A DNA stretch of 64,000 nucleotides. It comes from Caulobacter sp. 602-2. GTDB lineage: Bacteria; Pseudomonadota; Alphaproteobacteria; Caulobacterales; Caulobacteraceae. The stretch lies in contig NZ_JAAKGT010000001.1 in NCBI RefSeq assembly GCF_011043625.1, forward strand, positions 310,001 to 374,000, read 5' to 3'. The translations under genes were made by a program, and so were the position numbers. Below are positions 18,040-26,646 of this stretch, one piece after another (position 1 is the first letter of the stretch; the number at the start of each line of letters is the position of its first letter). Below the pieces are notes generated by a model, which saw only the letters and a program-made list of their open reading frames with translations, was not told where the DNA came from and ran no database searches.

Positions 18040-19367
18040 CGGAAGGCCTCGGGAACGGATGCGGGCGGCAGAGCTTCAGCCAGGCGCGCGGCCAGCGCCT
18101 GGGTAGGGCCGTCGGCCATACCGATGACCTGCAGCGACAGCGGCAGGCCGCCAGCCTCGCCGCTGGGCAGGGCGAAGGCCGGCGCCCCCAGCACGTTTCC
18201 CAGCGCGGTCAGGTCGGCCTGGCCAGCCGGGACCGCGCCGCCGAAGGCGAAGGCCTGCTGCGGCGTCGTCGGTGTCAGAATGCCGGCATATGGTGCTGTC
18301 GCGGCTATGATTTTTCGTCTCGTCTCAGTCAGAAGGCGATAGGCCTCGGCCAGCTTGGCGGGCGTCTGGCGCGCGCCCCAGGCCAGCAATGACCGCAGCT
18401 GCGGCGTGAAGCCTTCCGGGTCCAGCGCCAGGGCGTGGCGGTGCTCGACGCCGCCCTCGACCTCGCTGATCAGCAGGCCCGAACGGCGCAGCGCTCCGAG
18501 ATCCAGATCGTCGATCTGGAGCTTCTCAAACCGCCAGCCGGCGCGGGCCAGATCGTCCAGCGTCCGCGCAAAGCCCTCGGCGACCGCCGGCTCCAGCGCG
18601 ACCAGGCCGTCGAGGTCGAGCACCGCTAGCGGCCTGTCGTCCAGCGCAGCGGTCTCCTCGACGCCGCAGGCCTGGGCGACCAGCGCCGCATCGGCTGCCG
18701 AGCGGGCGTGTACGCCCACATGGTCCAGCGTCCAGGACAGGGCCGTAACCCCGTCGGTGGCGATCGCGCCCAAGGCCGGCTTGTAGCCGACCACGCCGCA
18801 ATAGGACGACGGCAGGCGAACGCTGCCCATGGTGTCGGTGCCCAGGGCGGCGGCGCACAGCCCCGCCGCTACGGCCGCCGCCGAGCCGCCCGACGATCCG
18901 CCCGGCGTGAAGCCGGCCCGGTGCGGGTTCTCGCAGCGACCCAGAAAGACGTTGTCGTTGGTCGCGCCCAGCGCGGCCTCGTGCATGTTCAGGGTTCCGA
19001 GGATCACCGCTCCGGCCGCCCGCAGGCGCGCCACGCAGGCCGCGTCGGCCGGCGCGACGTTGCGGGCGTAGGCCTTGATCCCGGCGGTGTGGGCAAGGCC
19101 CTCGACGGCGATGTTGGCCTTCACGGCGATCGGCGCGCCGTCGATCGGCGACAGCGGCTCTCCGGCCGCCCAACGCCGGGCGCTGGCCCGGGCCTCGGCC
19201 CGGGCGCCGGCGGTATCGAGTTCGACCACGGCGTTGATCGCCGGGTTCAGGCGCTCGATCCGCGCGAGATAGGCCTCGGTGACGTCGACCGGGCTGATCC
19301 CGGCCGTGTAGAGCCCAGGCAGGCCGGCGACGCCGGCCGCGACTACGGGATCGGAAAAGCCCGCCAC
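18036..19367 (-). CDS. Amidase signature family hydrolase
   Basis: 443 residues. The Ser-cisSer-Lys triad motifs are present: AVKANIAVEG (Lys), PGGSSGGSAAAVAAG (cis-Ser) and GTDTMGSVRLPSSYCGVVGYKP (nucleophilic Ser in GSVR). Such enzymes hydrolyse amides to acid plus ammonia. It lies between a CoA ligase gene (1-bp gap upstream) and a crotonase gene (overlap downstream), which fits release of a free carboxylate that is then activated to a CoA ester. GatA is unlikely because no gatC/gatB is nearby and the partner genes are catabolic. Confidence 0.88.
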   Translation of the reverse strand: MAGFSDPVVAAGVAGLPGLYTAGISPVDVTEAYLARIERLNPAINAVVELDTAGARAEARASARRWAAGEPLSPIDGAPIAVKANIAVEGLAHTAGIKAYARNVAPADAACVARLRAAGAVILGTLNMHEAALGATNDNVFLGRCENPHRAGFTPGGSSGGSAAAVAAGLCAAALGTDTMGSVRLPSSYCGVVGYKPALGAIATDGVTALSWTLDHVGVHARSAADAALVAQACGVEETAALDDRPLAVLDLDGLVALEPAVAEGFARTLDDLARAGWRFEKLQIDDLDLGALRRSGLLISEVEGGVEHRHALALDPEGFTPQLRSLLAWGARQTPAKLAEAYRLLTETRRKIIAATAPYAGILTPTTPQQAFAFGGAVPAGQADLTALGNVLGAPAFALPSGEAGGLPLSLQVIGMADGPTQALAARLAEALPPASVPEAFR

Positions 19368-19368
19368 C

Positions 19369-20766
19369 TCAGTAGCGCTCGTCGATCAGGCGGATCGGCT
19401 TCTGGCGCACGTCGATCTGGGTCAGGCCCGCCGTCGCGCCCTTCGGGGCCAGTTCGACCTCGACCTCGATGCCGATCTTGCGCTTGAGGATTTCGCCGTA
19501 GAACGCCGCGATGTCGCGCCATTCAGCCGTATCCGCCGTGGTCTCCGCCGTCACCGCGAAGCTGTCGCGGCCGGTCGTGTCGCGTCGCGCGCGGCAGATG
19601 AACTCGCCTGCGAAGGCCGGCGCATGCTCCAGCATCGCTCCCACGCCCTGCGGGAAGATGTTGATCCCGCGGATCTTGACCATGTTGTCCGACCGCCCGA
19701 GGAACCCCTCGATGCGTTGGAACACCACGTCGATCGACGAAGGCTTGGGGATCGCTCGCGTCACGTCGTGGGTGTTGAAGCGGATCAGCGGATAGAGGTC
19801 GTCCTTGAACAGGCAGGTGACGACCATGTCGCCCAACTCGCCCGGCGCCACGGCCGCGCCGGTGTCGATGTCGCAGACCTCCAGGTAGTGGGCGTCCTCG
19901 TGCACATAGAGGCCGTCGCGGTCGGGGCCCTCGCCGGCAATCAGGCCGGTGTCGCCCACGCCGTACCAGTCGAAGCACTTGGCGCCGCCCCAGGCCTTTT
20001 CCATCGCCGCCCGGTCCTCGCGGCCCAGGTGCGCCGAGATCAGCCGCACGGGAATGTCGCGACCGGGTTCTATGCCCATCTCCAGCGCCGTGTCGGCCAG
20101 CTTCTTCAGATAGTCGCCAAAGCCGACCAGCACGCTGGCCTTGAACCGCTTCATCACCTCGACCTGCTGGGCCGAGCGGGTCTCGACCCCGGTGCCGGCC
20201 GACAGGAAGACGGCGCTGGTCCAGCGGGTGACGGCCTCGCGCACATAGTGGCCGCCGTTGATCATGCCGTGGCCGTAGACCGAGTGGACCACGTCGTCCG
20301 GCGCCAAGCCCTGAAACAGGTAGTTGCGGGCCAGCAGCAGGTTCTGAACCTCGCGGCTCTTGGGGCCGAACAGCAGCACCTGGGGCGAGCCCGTGGTGCC
20401 CGAGGTGGTGTGCAGCATCACCGGCGGCCGCTGTCCTTCGGGATAGCCCTCGAAGCCTGCGAAGTCGCCGAACGGCGGGCTGGCTTCCAGCGAGGCCATG
20501 ATGTCGGACTTGTCGAAGCTGGGCAGGCGCGGCAGGTCGTCGAGCGAGCGGATGTCGCCAGGCTGGATCCCGGCGGCGCCCCACAGGCGCTGATAGAAGG
20601 GCGTCTTCCACGCACGCTCGACGCAGCGCAGGAACAGGCGGTTCTGTCGCCAGCGCAGTTCGTCGCGGGTGGTGGTGGTGGCGAAGCGCGTGAAGTCGTC
20701 GCCGATCGGATGGTCGGCGACGATGGCGGGGTAGTCGAGCGACTGCCAGTAGGTCTGGTGGGGCAT
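19369..20766 (-). CDS. Phenylacetate-CoA ligase-like AMP-forming acid:CoA ligase
   Basis: 465 residues from the ATG at 20766, which gives the typical short PaaK-like N-terminus. Longer in-frame extensions are arginine-rich antisense-type sequence. Visible are the ATP-binding loop LHTTSGTTGSPQVL, the YGVGDTGLIAGEGPDRDGLYVHEDAHYLEV region (motif A5-like) and GRSDNMVKIRGINIFPQGV (hinge and C-terminal domain). The family activates aryl-acetic or related acids to CoA thioesters through an acyl-adenylate. Its position directly upstream of an amidase and crotonase suggests it activates the acid released by the amidase. Substrate not deducible. Confidence 0.87.
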   Translation of the reverse strand: MPHQTYWQSLDYPAIVADHPIGDDFTRFATTTTRDELRWRQNRLFLRCVERAWKTPFYQRLWGAAGIQPGDIRSLDDLPRLPSFDKSDIMASLEASPPFGDFAGFEGYPEGQRPPVMLHTTSGTTGSPQVLLFGPKSREVQNLLLARNYLFQGLAPDDVVHSVYGHGMINGGHYVREAVTRWTSAVFLSAGTGVETRSAQQVEVMKRFKASVLVGFGDYLKKLADTALEMGIEPGRDIPVRLISAHLGREDRAAMEKAWGGAKCFDWYGVGDTGLIAGEGPDRDGLYVHEDAHYLEVCDIDTGAAVAPGELGDMVVTCLFKDDLYPLIRFNTHDVTRAIPKPSSIDVVFQRIEGFLGRSDNMVKIRGINIFPQGVGAMLEHAPAFAGEFICRARRDTTGRDSFAVTAETTADTAEWRDIAAFYGEILKRKIGIEVEVELAPKGATAGLTQIDVRQKPIRLIDERY

Positions 20767-20783
20767 GGATACCTTGGGCGCGT

Positions 20784-22139
20784 TCAGCCGCCGCTGGCGA
20801 GGAGGAAGGCCTCGCGGGCGTCGGCCAGGGTGTCGAAGCGGTCGAAGAGATCGGTCAGCGGGCCGTGGACGGCCTCCATGCCGACGAAGGCCAGGCACGA
20901 GCGGGCCTTTTCCAGGTGCTCTTCGCGGCTCATGGGGAACTCAGGCGAGCCGAGCTGGGCGGTGACGTCGAGCACGATCTCGCGGCCGTCCTTCAGGCGA
21001 GCGACGGCGTGGGCCGGCACGAAGGCGGCGGGATCGGGATTGCCGTCGCTCTCGACGACGATGCGGGCGGCTAGGGCCAGGATGTCCGGCTCGTTCAGGC
21101 GCTCAGGCGTGTAGTCGTCCAGGCCCACGCGGCCGCGTGTCAGCATGACGGCGGCGAGGTAGGGTAGGCACAGACGCGCATAGGCCGTGTCCATCTCCGG
21201 CTTGGCGACGCGGCCCACCAGGTGGCGGATCAGCGGGGGCGCGGCATAGGTCAGGCTGACGAGATCTGTGGGTGTAACGCCGTGCTCGGTCGCAAGCTTG
21301 CGTACGGCCACCAGGCCCCCGTGGCAGGCGCGTCCCGTGGGGAAGGGCTTGCAGGCGACCTCGGCGATGCGGCGCCGCTCCTTCAGGTCGGCCAGCACGG
21401 GCGCCAGATCGAACCCGGCCTCGAACAGCGGCAGGTAGCCGAACGGTCCCTCCAGCCAGTCGCGCGGACCGGGCAGGCCGGCTTCGGCGACGTCGATGGC
21501 CTGCAGGGCCGACCGCGCCGCAGCGGCGACCTGGACGGGCAGGGCGGGCTTGCCCTCGGTGTGGGCCTGCATGGTGCCGCTGCTGAAGGCCAGGGCGTAG
21601 CCCATGGCGTCCATCGCGGTCTCGCGCGGCAGGCGCTTCAACCGCGCCAGGGCCGCCGTCGCGCCGAAAACCCCCGCCGTCGCCGGCCGGAAGAAGCGCA
21701 GGGCGGTCGTTGCAGCAACCCCCAGCGCGATGGCGACGTCGACACCGGCGACCATGGCCGCCAGCACCTCTTCGCCGGAATAGGGACCCGAGCGGTCCAG
21801 TTCGGCGATCAGGGCGGGCACGATCGTCGGCAGCGGGTGCAGCACGGCCTTCTCGTGCACGGAGTCGTACTCCTGGCCGTGCAGCTGGAAGGCGTTGACG
21901 AAGGCGGCCTGGGCCGGCGGCAGGCGCACGCCGGGGCGACCCAGCACCAGGCCGTCGCCTTCACCGCCCCAGCCGTGCGCGGCGGCCAGTATGGCGTCCG
22001 AATAGGCCGCGCCGGCTCCAGAGGCGCAGACGGCGACGGCGTCGTGCAGCAGCCGTCGGGCGTCGGCCTGCACGGCGTCCGGCAGGGCGTCCCAACGGAG
22101 GGAAAGGGCGTGGTCGACGAGGGCTTGCGCGGCGATCAT
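20784..22139 (-). CDS. MmgE/PrpD family protein
   Basis: 451 residues with the MmgE/PrpD architecture. Recognisable stretches include LVDHALSLRWDALP, the conserved HGQEYDSVHEKAVLHPLPTIVPALIAE region (where PrpD has its catalytic motif), GATAALARLKRLPRETAMDAMGYA and CKPFPTGRACHGGLVAVRKLA. Known members are 2-methylcitrate dehydratase, cis-aconitate decarboxylase and several isomerases or hydratases of unsaturated dicarboxylates. It is the first gene of the operon leading to the CoA ligase, amidase and crotonase. Not likely to be the methylcitrate-cycle PrpD because prpB/prpC are absent. Confidence 0.85.
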   Translation of the reverse strand: MIAAQALVDHALSLRWDALPDAVQADARRLLHDAVAVCASGAGAAYSDAILAAAHGWGGEGDGLVLGRPGVRLPPAQAAFVNAFQLHGQEYDSVHEKAVLHPLPTIVPALIAELDRSGPYSGEEVLAAMVAGVDVAIALGVAATTALRFFRPATAGVFGATAALARLKRLPRETAMDAMGYALAFSSGTMQAHTEGKPALPVQVAAAARSALQAIDVAEAGLPGPRDWLEGPFGYLPLFEAGFDLAPVLADLKERRRIAEVACKPFPTGRACHGGLVAVRKLATEHGVTPTDLVSLTYAAPPLIRHLVGRVAKPEMDTAYARLCLPYLAAVMLTRGRVGLDDYTPERLNEPDILALAARIVVESDGNPDPAAFVPAHAVARLKDGREIVLDVTAQLGSPEFPMSREEHLEKARSCLAFVGMEAVHGPLTDLFDRFDTLADAREAFLLASGG

Positions 22140-22284
22140 GCGGCGACGCTAGCAGCGGCGCCCGCCGCTCTCGGGCCTGGCGTTCGGGTTTGCGCGCACA
22201 GCGGACAACGGCCCGGCTGTTCGCCAGTCGAACAAACGCGAAATCCCCGCCGCGCCTGGAGCGGACGGGTACAGCCTTCCGTTC

Positions 22285-22310
22285 GCGGACCTTCCGGGGG
22301 GATGGTCCGC
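22285..22310 (+). promoter_or_regulatory. 5' leader hairpin before the small membrane protein gene
   Basis: A 7-bp perfect stem (GCGGACC/GGTCCGC) with a 12-base purine-rich loop lies 17 bases before the ATG at 22328. It sits upstream of the AGGAGAG ribosome site and could affect expression of the small gene or mark a structured small RNA. Confidence 0.4.
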
Positions 22311-22327
22311 GACACAGGAGAGCCGCC

Positions 22328-22429
22328 ATGCTGATGCGTGTTCTGTTGTTGCTGACCAGCGCGTTCCTGCTGATGGAGGCCGGGCCCATGTTGCTGGCCC
22401 AGATGGAGCGCGAGCGGACGGGCTCCTGA
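22328..22429 (+). CDS. Putative 33-residue membrane microprotein
   Basis: A short frame starts at the ATG at 22328, seven bases after a good AGGAGAG ribosome site. It encodes MLMRVLLLLTSAFLLMEAG followed by a polar tail ending ERERTGS. It is one hydrophobic helix of about 18 residues with a charged C-terminus, typical of small membrane proteins. It is followed 20 bp later by a strong intrinsic terminator and preceded by its own hairpin, so it forms a stand-alone transcript of perhaps 200 nt. No family recognised. It could instead be a small RNA with a fortuitous frame, but the ribosome site favours translation. Confidence 0.5.
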   Translation: MLMRVLLLLTSAFLLMEAGPMLLAQMERERTGS

Positions 22430-22448
22430 CGTCTTCCTCTTCCGACTT

Positions 22449-22488
22449 GCTCGTCGTCCCGGCGCTCTGGCTGGGACGACGAGCTTTT
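22449..22488 (+). terminator. Rho-independent terminator
   Basis: A perfect 12-bp stem (22449-22460 GCTCGTCGTCCC with 22473-22484) around a 12-base loop is followed immediately by TTTT. It lies 20 bp after the small-protein stop codon on the same strand. Confidence 0.8.
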
Positions 22489-22529
22489 GGGGTTTGGGCT
22501 GGATCCAGTCTTTCCCTTCAATCCGATGT

Positions 22530-22624
22530 CCCCCGCGAAGGCGGGGGTCCAATCTGACTTTCAGGATGGAAAGCGGCTGCGGATCATCTCCGGGCTCGGC
22601 TTGGATCCCCGCCTGCGCGGGGAT
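22530..22624. repeat. Dispersed intergenic palindromes
   Basis: Two hairpins: CCCCCGC-GAAG-GCGGGGG at 22530-22547, flanked by GGTCCA, and ATCCCCGC-CTGC-GCGGGGAT at 22605-22624, preceded by TTGG. The two are related to each other in inverted orientation, with GGATCCCCGC as the shared core. This is the classical alphaproteobacterial 'CCCCGC..GCGGGG' REP-like element in a 230-bp gap with no other gene. Confidence 0.7.
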
Positions 22625-22660
22625 GCTCGGAGAAGAGGGACGGCGGTTTGCAAAGGAGAG

Positions 22661-23770
22661 CTACCGGTCCCGCCACCCCGCCGGCCCTGCGCCCAACGCG
22701 GGCGGAACCGGATCAATGGCCGCCGGCTCGTTCGAGAACAGGATCGGGGTCCCGACGATCTCGTTCCCCTCGGCGTCGCGCGAGAGCATGCCGCGAGCTT
22801 CCAGGGCCGGATCCTCGAAAGTTTCCTTCAGGGTGCGCACGGGCGCGAAGCAGACGTCGCGGCCCTCGAACCAGGCTTCCCATTCCGCTCGCGTCTTGGT
22901 GACGAACGCCTCGCGCAGAAAGGCCCGCAGCGGCTCCTGGCCCGGACCGGGCTGAAGTTCGGCATAAGGCAACAGGTCCAGGCGATCCAGGCCCGCCAAG
23001 AGGTTGCGGGCGAACTTCACCTCCGAGCCGCCCAGGCAGATCCACGCTCCGTCGGCGCACTCATAGAGGCCGTACATGGCGTTGCCGCCCCACGAGCGCT
23101 CGTCCTTGGGAACGTGGGCCTCGCCCGTGGCGAAGATCTTGCCGGTGACGTTGGGCGTCCAGGCCAGCACGCTGTCGAACATGGCCACGTCGACATAGTC
23201 GCCAAGCCCGGTCTTCTCCCGCCGCAGCAGGGCCATCAGCACGCCCGACAGCGCGGTCAGCGAGGCCAGGGCGTCGGCGGCGGGCATGTTCGGCGGGGTC
23301 GGCTTGCCGTCGAAGCCTTCGCTCAGCGAGACCATGCCGGCCAGGGCCTGCACCGCGATGTCGTGAGCGGGCCGGTCGCGATAGGGGCCGGTCTGCCCGA
23401 AGGCCGAGATGGCCACATAGACGATGCCAGGATTGCGCGTCTTCACGGCCTCGTAGTCGAAGCCCAGCCGCTGGATGACGCCCGGCCGGAAAGCCTCGAC
23501 CACCACGTCGGCCTCGGCGGCCAGGTCGAGCAACAGGGCGCGCCCCTCGGCCGACTTGAGGTCGACCTGCAGGCTGCGCTTGCCGCGGCTGGTGTTGCGG
23601 AACCAGACGCTCGTCCCGTTCTTGCGATAGCCGATCTCGCGGGCCGGATCGCCTTCGCCGGGCGGCTCGATCTTCAAGACGTCCGCGCCGTGGTCGGCCA
23701 TCATCAGGGTCAGCATCGGCCCCGGCAGGAAAAACGACAGGTCGAGAACGCGGACGCCTTCCAGCTTCAC
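22661..23770 (-). CDS. CaiB/BaiF family III CoA-transferase 1
   Basis: 369 residues. The family III start KLEGVRVLDLSFFLPGPMLTLMMADHGADVLKIEPPGEGDPAR is clear. The usual catalytic Asp is seen in RPAHDIAVQALAGMVSLSEG, and LRREKTGLGDYVDVAMFDSVLAW and MYGLYECADGAWICLGG follow. Such enzymes move CoA between carboxylic acids or, in some members, racemise acyl-CoAs. It overlaps the second CaiB gene upstream by 4 bp and is the last gene of a six-gene operon. Two adjacent paralogues could act as a heteromer or on different acids. It could be an alpha-methylacyl-CoA racemase-type member. Confidence 0.88.
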   Translation of the reverse strand: MKLEGVRVLDLSFFLPGPMLTLMMADHGADVLKIEPPGEGDPAREIGYRKNGTSVWFRNTSRGKRSLQVDLKSAEGRALLLDLAAEADVVVEAFRPGVIQRLGFDYEAVKTRNPGIVYVAISAFGQTGPYRDRPAHDIAVQALAGMVSLSEGFDGKPTPPNMPAADALASLTALSGVLMALLRREKTGLGDYVDVAMFDSVLAWTPNVTGKIFATGEAHVPKDERSWGGNAMYGLYECADGAWICLGGSEVKFARNLLAGLDRLDLLPYAELQPGPGQEPLRAFLREAFVTKTRAEWEAWFEGRDVCFAPVRTLKETFEDPALEARGMLSRDAEGNEIVGTPILFSNEPAAIDPVPPALGAGPAGWRDR

Positions 23771-24924
23771 GAAGCAGCTCCCAGAATCTCGTTCGTATGC
23801 TCGCCGAGCTTGGGCGCCCGTGCTCCCGGCATCCGTTCGCCGTCGATCTTCACGGGGCAGGCGAGCATGGCCAAGCCTTCCGCTCGGTCAGGATGGGCGA
23901 CGACGTCGCGCATGCCCACTTCGGCCACGAACGGGTTGTCCAGCGCGTCCATCATCTCGAGGATCGGCGCGAACGGCACCTTCCCGCCTAGCAAGGCGGT
24001 CCACTCGGCCGTGGTGCGCGTCCCGAACAGGGCGTCCATCGCCTCGCTCAGCGCCGGGCGGTTGGCATGCCGGCTGGGGATGTCGGCGAAGCGCGGATCG
24101 GCCTTTAGCGCGGCGGCGCCGGCCAGGTCGCACAGCGCCTCCCAGAACTTCGGCGTCTGGCACATGACCAGGCCCCAGCCGTCGGCCGTCTTCACCGCCT
24201 GGGAAGGCGCGATCGACGGATGGGCGCCGCGCGGCAGGCGCTGGACCTTGTAGCCCTCGTTCATCGCCCAGACGGCGGGATAGGAGAGCTGATGCAGAGC
24301 CACGTCGAACAGCGAGACGTCGACATCGCAGCCTTGTCCCGTCGTCTGCGCCGACAGCAGGGCGCTGACCACGCCGAAGGCCAGCATGGTTCCGGTCATG
24401 AAGTCGACCATCGACACGCCCAGCCGCGCCGGCGGTGCATCCGGCTCGCCGGTCAGGCTCATCAGCCCGGCCTCGGCCTGCATCAGATAGTCGTAGCCTG
24501 GCCAGCCGGCCCGGCTGTTGCCGCGCCCGTAGGCCGAGAGGTGGCCGCAGACGATGGCGGGGTTGACGCCCTTCAAGTCGTCATAGGTAAGACGAAGTTT
24601 GCCCGGCTGGTCGCCGCGCAGGTTGTCGACCACCATGTCGGCCTGCGCCACCAGGCCCTCGAAGGCCGCGCGGCCCTCGGGGGTCTTGATGTCGAGCGCG
24701 ATGGACTTCTTCGACCGCGAGAAGGTCTGGAAGAACTGGCTGTCGGCGCTTCCCAGAAAGAACGGACCGGTGGCGCGGCTGACGTCGCCACCCATGGCCG
24801 GGGCCTCGATCTTGACGACCTCGGCGCCCAGTTCCGCCATCAGCTGGGTGGCGTAGGGGCCGGCGCCGTATTGCTCGACGGCCAGCACCTTGATCCCGGC
24901 CAGCGGGCGGCGAACGTTAGCCAT
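23767..24924 (-). CDS. CaiB/BaiF family III CoA-transferase 2
   Basis: 385 residues from the ATG at 24924. Motifs are RPLAGIKVLAVEQYGAGPYATQLMAELGAEVVKIEAPAMGGD, RSKKSIALDIKTPEGR, the active-site Asp in WPGYDYLMQAEAGLMSLTGEPDAPPARLGVSMVDFMTG, and AVKTADGWGLVMCQTPKFW. Formyl-CoA or succinyl-CoA transferase-type members look like this, so it probably charges an organic acid with CoA. The start base shares one nucleotide with the stop of the acyl-CoA dehydrogenase gene. Acceptor acid unknown. Confidence 0.9.
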   Translation of the reverse strand: MANVRRPLAGIKVLAVEQYGAGPYATQLMAELGAEVVKIEAPAMGGDVSRATGPFFLGSADSQFFQTFSRSKKSIALDIKTPEGRAAFEGLVAQADMVVDNLRGDQPGKLRLTYDDLKGVNPAIVCGHLSAYGRGNSRAGWPGYDYLMQAEAGLMSLTGEPDAPPARLGVSMVDFMTGTMLAFGVVSALLSAQTTGQGCDVDVSLFDVALHQLSYPAVWAMNEGYKVQRLPRGAHPSIAPSQAVKTADGWGLVMCQTPKFWEALCDLAGAAALKADPRFADIPSRHANRPALSEAMDALFGTRTTAEWTALLGGKVPFAPILEMMDALDNPFVAEVGMRDVVAHPDRAEGLAMLACPVKIDGERMPGARAPKLGEHTNEILGAAS

Positions 24925-26105
24925 CAGACCGGGTTCCGGGCCACGAGCTGGCGGGCGATGATGATCCGCTGCATCTCGTTGGTGCCTTCGCCAATGCACA
25001 TCAGCGGGGCGTCGCGGAACAGCCGCTCGATCGGATATTCCTTCGAATAGCCGTAGGCGCCGTGGATGCGCATGGCCTCGGTGGCGACGTACAGCGCCGT
25101 CTCTGACGCATAGTACTTGGCCATGCCGGCTTCCATGTCGACGCGCTCGCCGCGGTCATAGGCCTTGGCGGCGTCTTCGACGAGCAGCTCCGAGGCGCGG
25201 GTCTTGGCCCCCATCTCGCCGAGCTTCAGCTGGATCGCCTGGTGCTGGGCGATCGGCTTGCCCATGGTCTTGCGGACCTGGGCGTACTTGACGCTTTCCG
25301 TCAACGCGCGCTTGGCGATGCCGACCGAGCGGGCGGCGACGTTGATGCGGCCGATCTCCAGGCCGCCGGTGGCCATCAGGAAGCCCTGGCCTTCCTCGCC
25401 GCCCACCAGGCACAGCTCGGCGTCGCAGCGATAGTCCTCGAAGATGAATTCACCGCTGTCGATGCCCTTGTAGCCCAGCTTCTCCAGCTTGCGGCCGTTG
25501 CTGACGCCGGCGATGGGCGCGCGGGTCTCGGGATCGATCTTCGGGGTGATGAGCATGCTCATCCCCTTGTGGCGCGGCTGGGCCTCGGGATCGGTCTTCA
25601 CCAGCAGGGCCGAGACGTGGCCCTCGATGGCGTTGGTGATCCAGGTCTTGGCGCCGTTGACGACATAGTCGCCGCCGTCGCGCCGCGCGACCGTGCGGAT
25701 GCCCTGCAGGTCGGTTCCGGCGTCCGGTTCGGTCAGGCCCAGGCACCCGCGCATCTCGCCGCTGGCGAAGCGGGGCAGCCAGAAGTCCTTCTGCTTCTGC
25801 GTGCCGAACTTCTGGACGACCATGGCCATCATCAGGTGCGAGTTGAAGACGCCCGTCAGGCTCATCCACTCGGCGCTGATCTTGGTGACGATCCGCGAAT
25901 AGGTCAGGGCCGACAGCCCCAGGCCGCCGTACTCCGGGTCGATCAGGGCCCCGAAGAGGCCCAGCTCCTTCATGTCCTCGACCAGGGCATGGGGATACTC
26001 GTCGTCGTGCTCGAGCTGCATCGCCACGGGGGCGACCTTCTTCTCCAGCCACTTGTCGATGGCGTCGAGGATGGCGCGTTCGTCGGCTTCCGAGATCTCG
26101 CTCAT
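24924..26105 (-). CDS. Acyl-CoA dehydrogenase
   Basis: 393 residues. Acyl-CoA dehydrogenase signatures: LGLTEPDAGTDLQGIRTVARRDGGDYVVNGAKTWITNA (FAD and substrate pocket), GRINVAARSVGIAKRAL, YAQVRKTMGKPIAQHQAIQLKLGEM and the C-terminal IHGAYGYSKEYPIERLFRDAPLMCIGEGTNEMQRIIIARQL. The base expected at the isovaleryl/short-branched or general position is the Glu of GEGTNE. It needs electron-transfer flavoprotein. It stands between the CaiB2 and MaoC genes (2-bp gap), fitting CoA activation, dehydrogenation, hydration, cleavage in one operon. Confidence 0.9.
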   Translation of the reverse strand: MSEISEADERAILDAIDKWLEKKVAPVAMQLEHDDEYPHALVEDMKELGLFGALIDPEYGGLGLSALTYSRIVTKISAEWMSLTGVFNSHLMMAMVVQKFGTQKQKDFWLPRFASGEMRGCLGLTEPDAGTDLQGIRTVARRDGGDYVVNGAKTWITNAIEGHVSALLVKTDPEAQPRHKGMSMLITPKIDPETRAPIAGVSNGRKLEKLGYKGIDSGEFIFEDYRCDAELCLVGGEEGQGFLMATGGLEIGRINVAARSVGIAKRALTESVKYAQVRKTMGKPIAQHQAIQLKLGEMGAKTRASELLVEDAAKAYDRGERVDMEAGMAKYYASETALYVATEAMRIHGAYGYSKEYPIERLFRDAPLMCIGEGTNEMQRIIIARQLVARNPV

Positions 26106-26107
26106 CG

Positions 26108-26629
26108 TCAGTAGTTCCCGACCTTGTCCTCGACGGCGTGGCCGCGCGCCGGGATCAGCATGTTGCGCTTGAAGGTGCAGACGACCGTGCCGTCCTGGTT
26201 GATGCCCGTGGTCAGGATCGTGACGATGCCCTGGCCGGGACGCGACTTGCTCTCGCGCTTGGCCAGCACCTCGCTCTCGCCATAGATCGTGTCGCCGGCG
26301 AACACCGGGGCGCTGAACTTCACCTCGTCCATGCCGAGGTTGGCGATGGCCTTCTGCGAGACGTCGGTCACGCTCATGCCGATCAGCAAAGCCAGGGTGT
26401 AGGGGCTGACCACCAGGTTCTTCTTGAACTCCGAGGCCTTGGCGAACTCGGCGTCGAAGTGCATCGGGTGGGTGTTCAGCGTCAGCAGCGTGAACAGGTG
26501 ATTGTCGTACTCGGTCACCGTCTTGCCGGGGCGGTGTTCGTAGACGTCGCCGACGATGAAGTCCTCGAAATAGCGGCCGAAGGTCTCGCGATAGCGCTGA
26601 GGACCGACCTCTTTCCAGTTCTGCGACAT
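26108..26629 (-). CDS. MaoC-like (R)-specific enoyl-CoA hydratase
   Basis: 173 residues. A single hot-dog domain starts after RYFEDFIVGDVYEHRPGKTVTEYDNHLFTLLTLNTHPMHFD, where the hydratase D..H pair is visible (Asp of YDNH, His of NTHPMHFD). It resembles mesaconyl-CoA or itaconyl-CoA hydratase-type MaoC proteins more than PhaJ. It would hydrate the unsaturated acyl-CoA made by the neighbouring dehydrogenase to a 3-hydroxyacyl-CoA, which the CitE-type lyase encoded upstream could cleave. ATG at 26629, 17 bp after the CitE stop. Confidence 0.87.
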   Translation of the reverse strand: MSQNWKEVGPQRYRETFGRYFEDFIVGDVYEHRPGKTVTEYDNHLFTLLTLNTHPMHFDAEFAKASEFKKNLVVSPYTLALLIGMSVTDVSQKAIANLGMDEVKFSAPVFAGDTIYGESEVLAKRESKSRPGQGIVTILTTGINQDGTVVCTFKRNMLIPARGHAVEDKVGNY

Positions 26630-26646
26630 GGGTGTCTCCTAGGATT

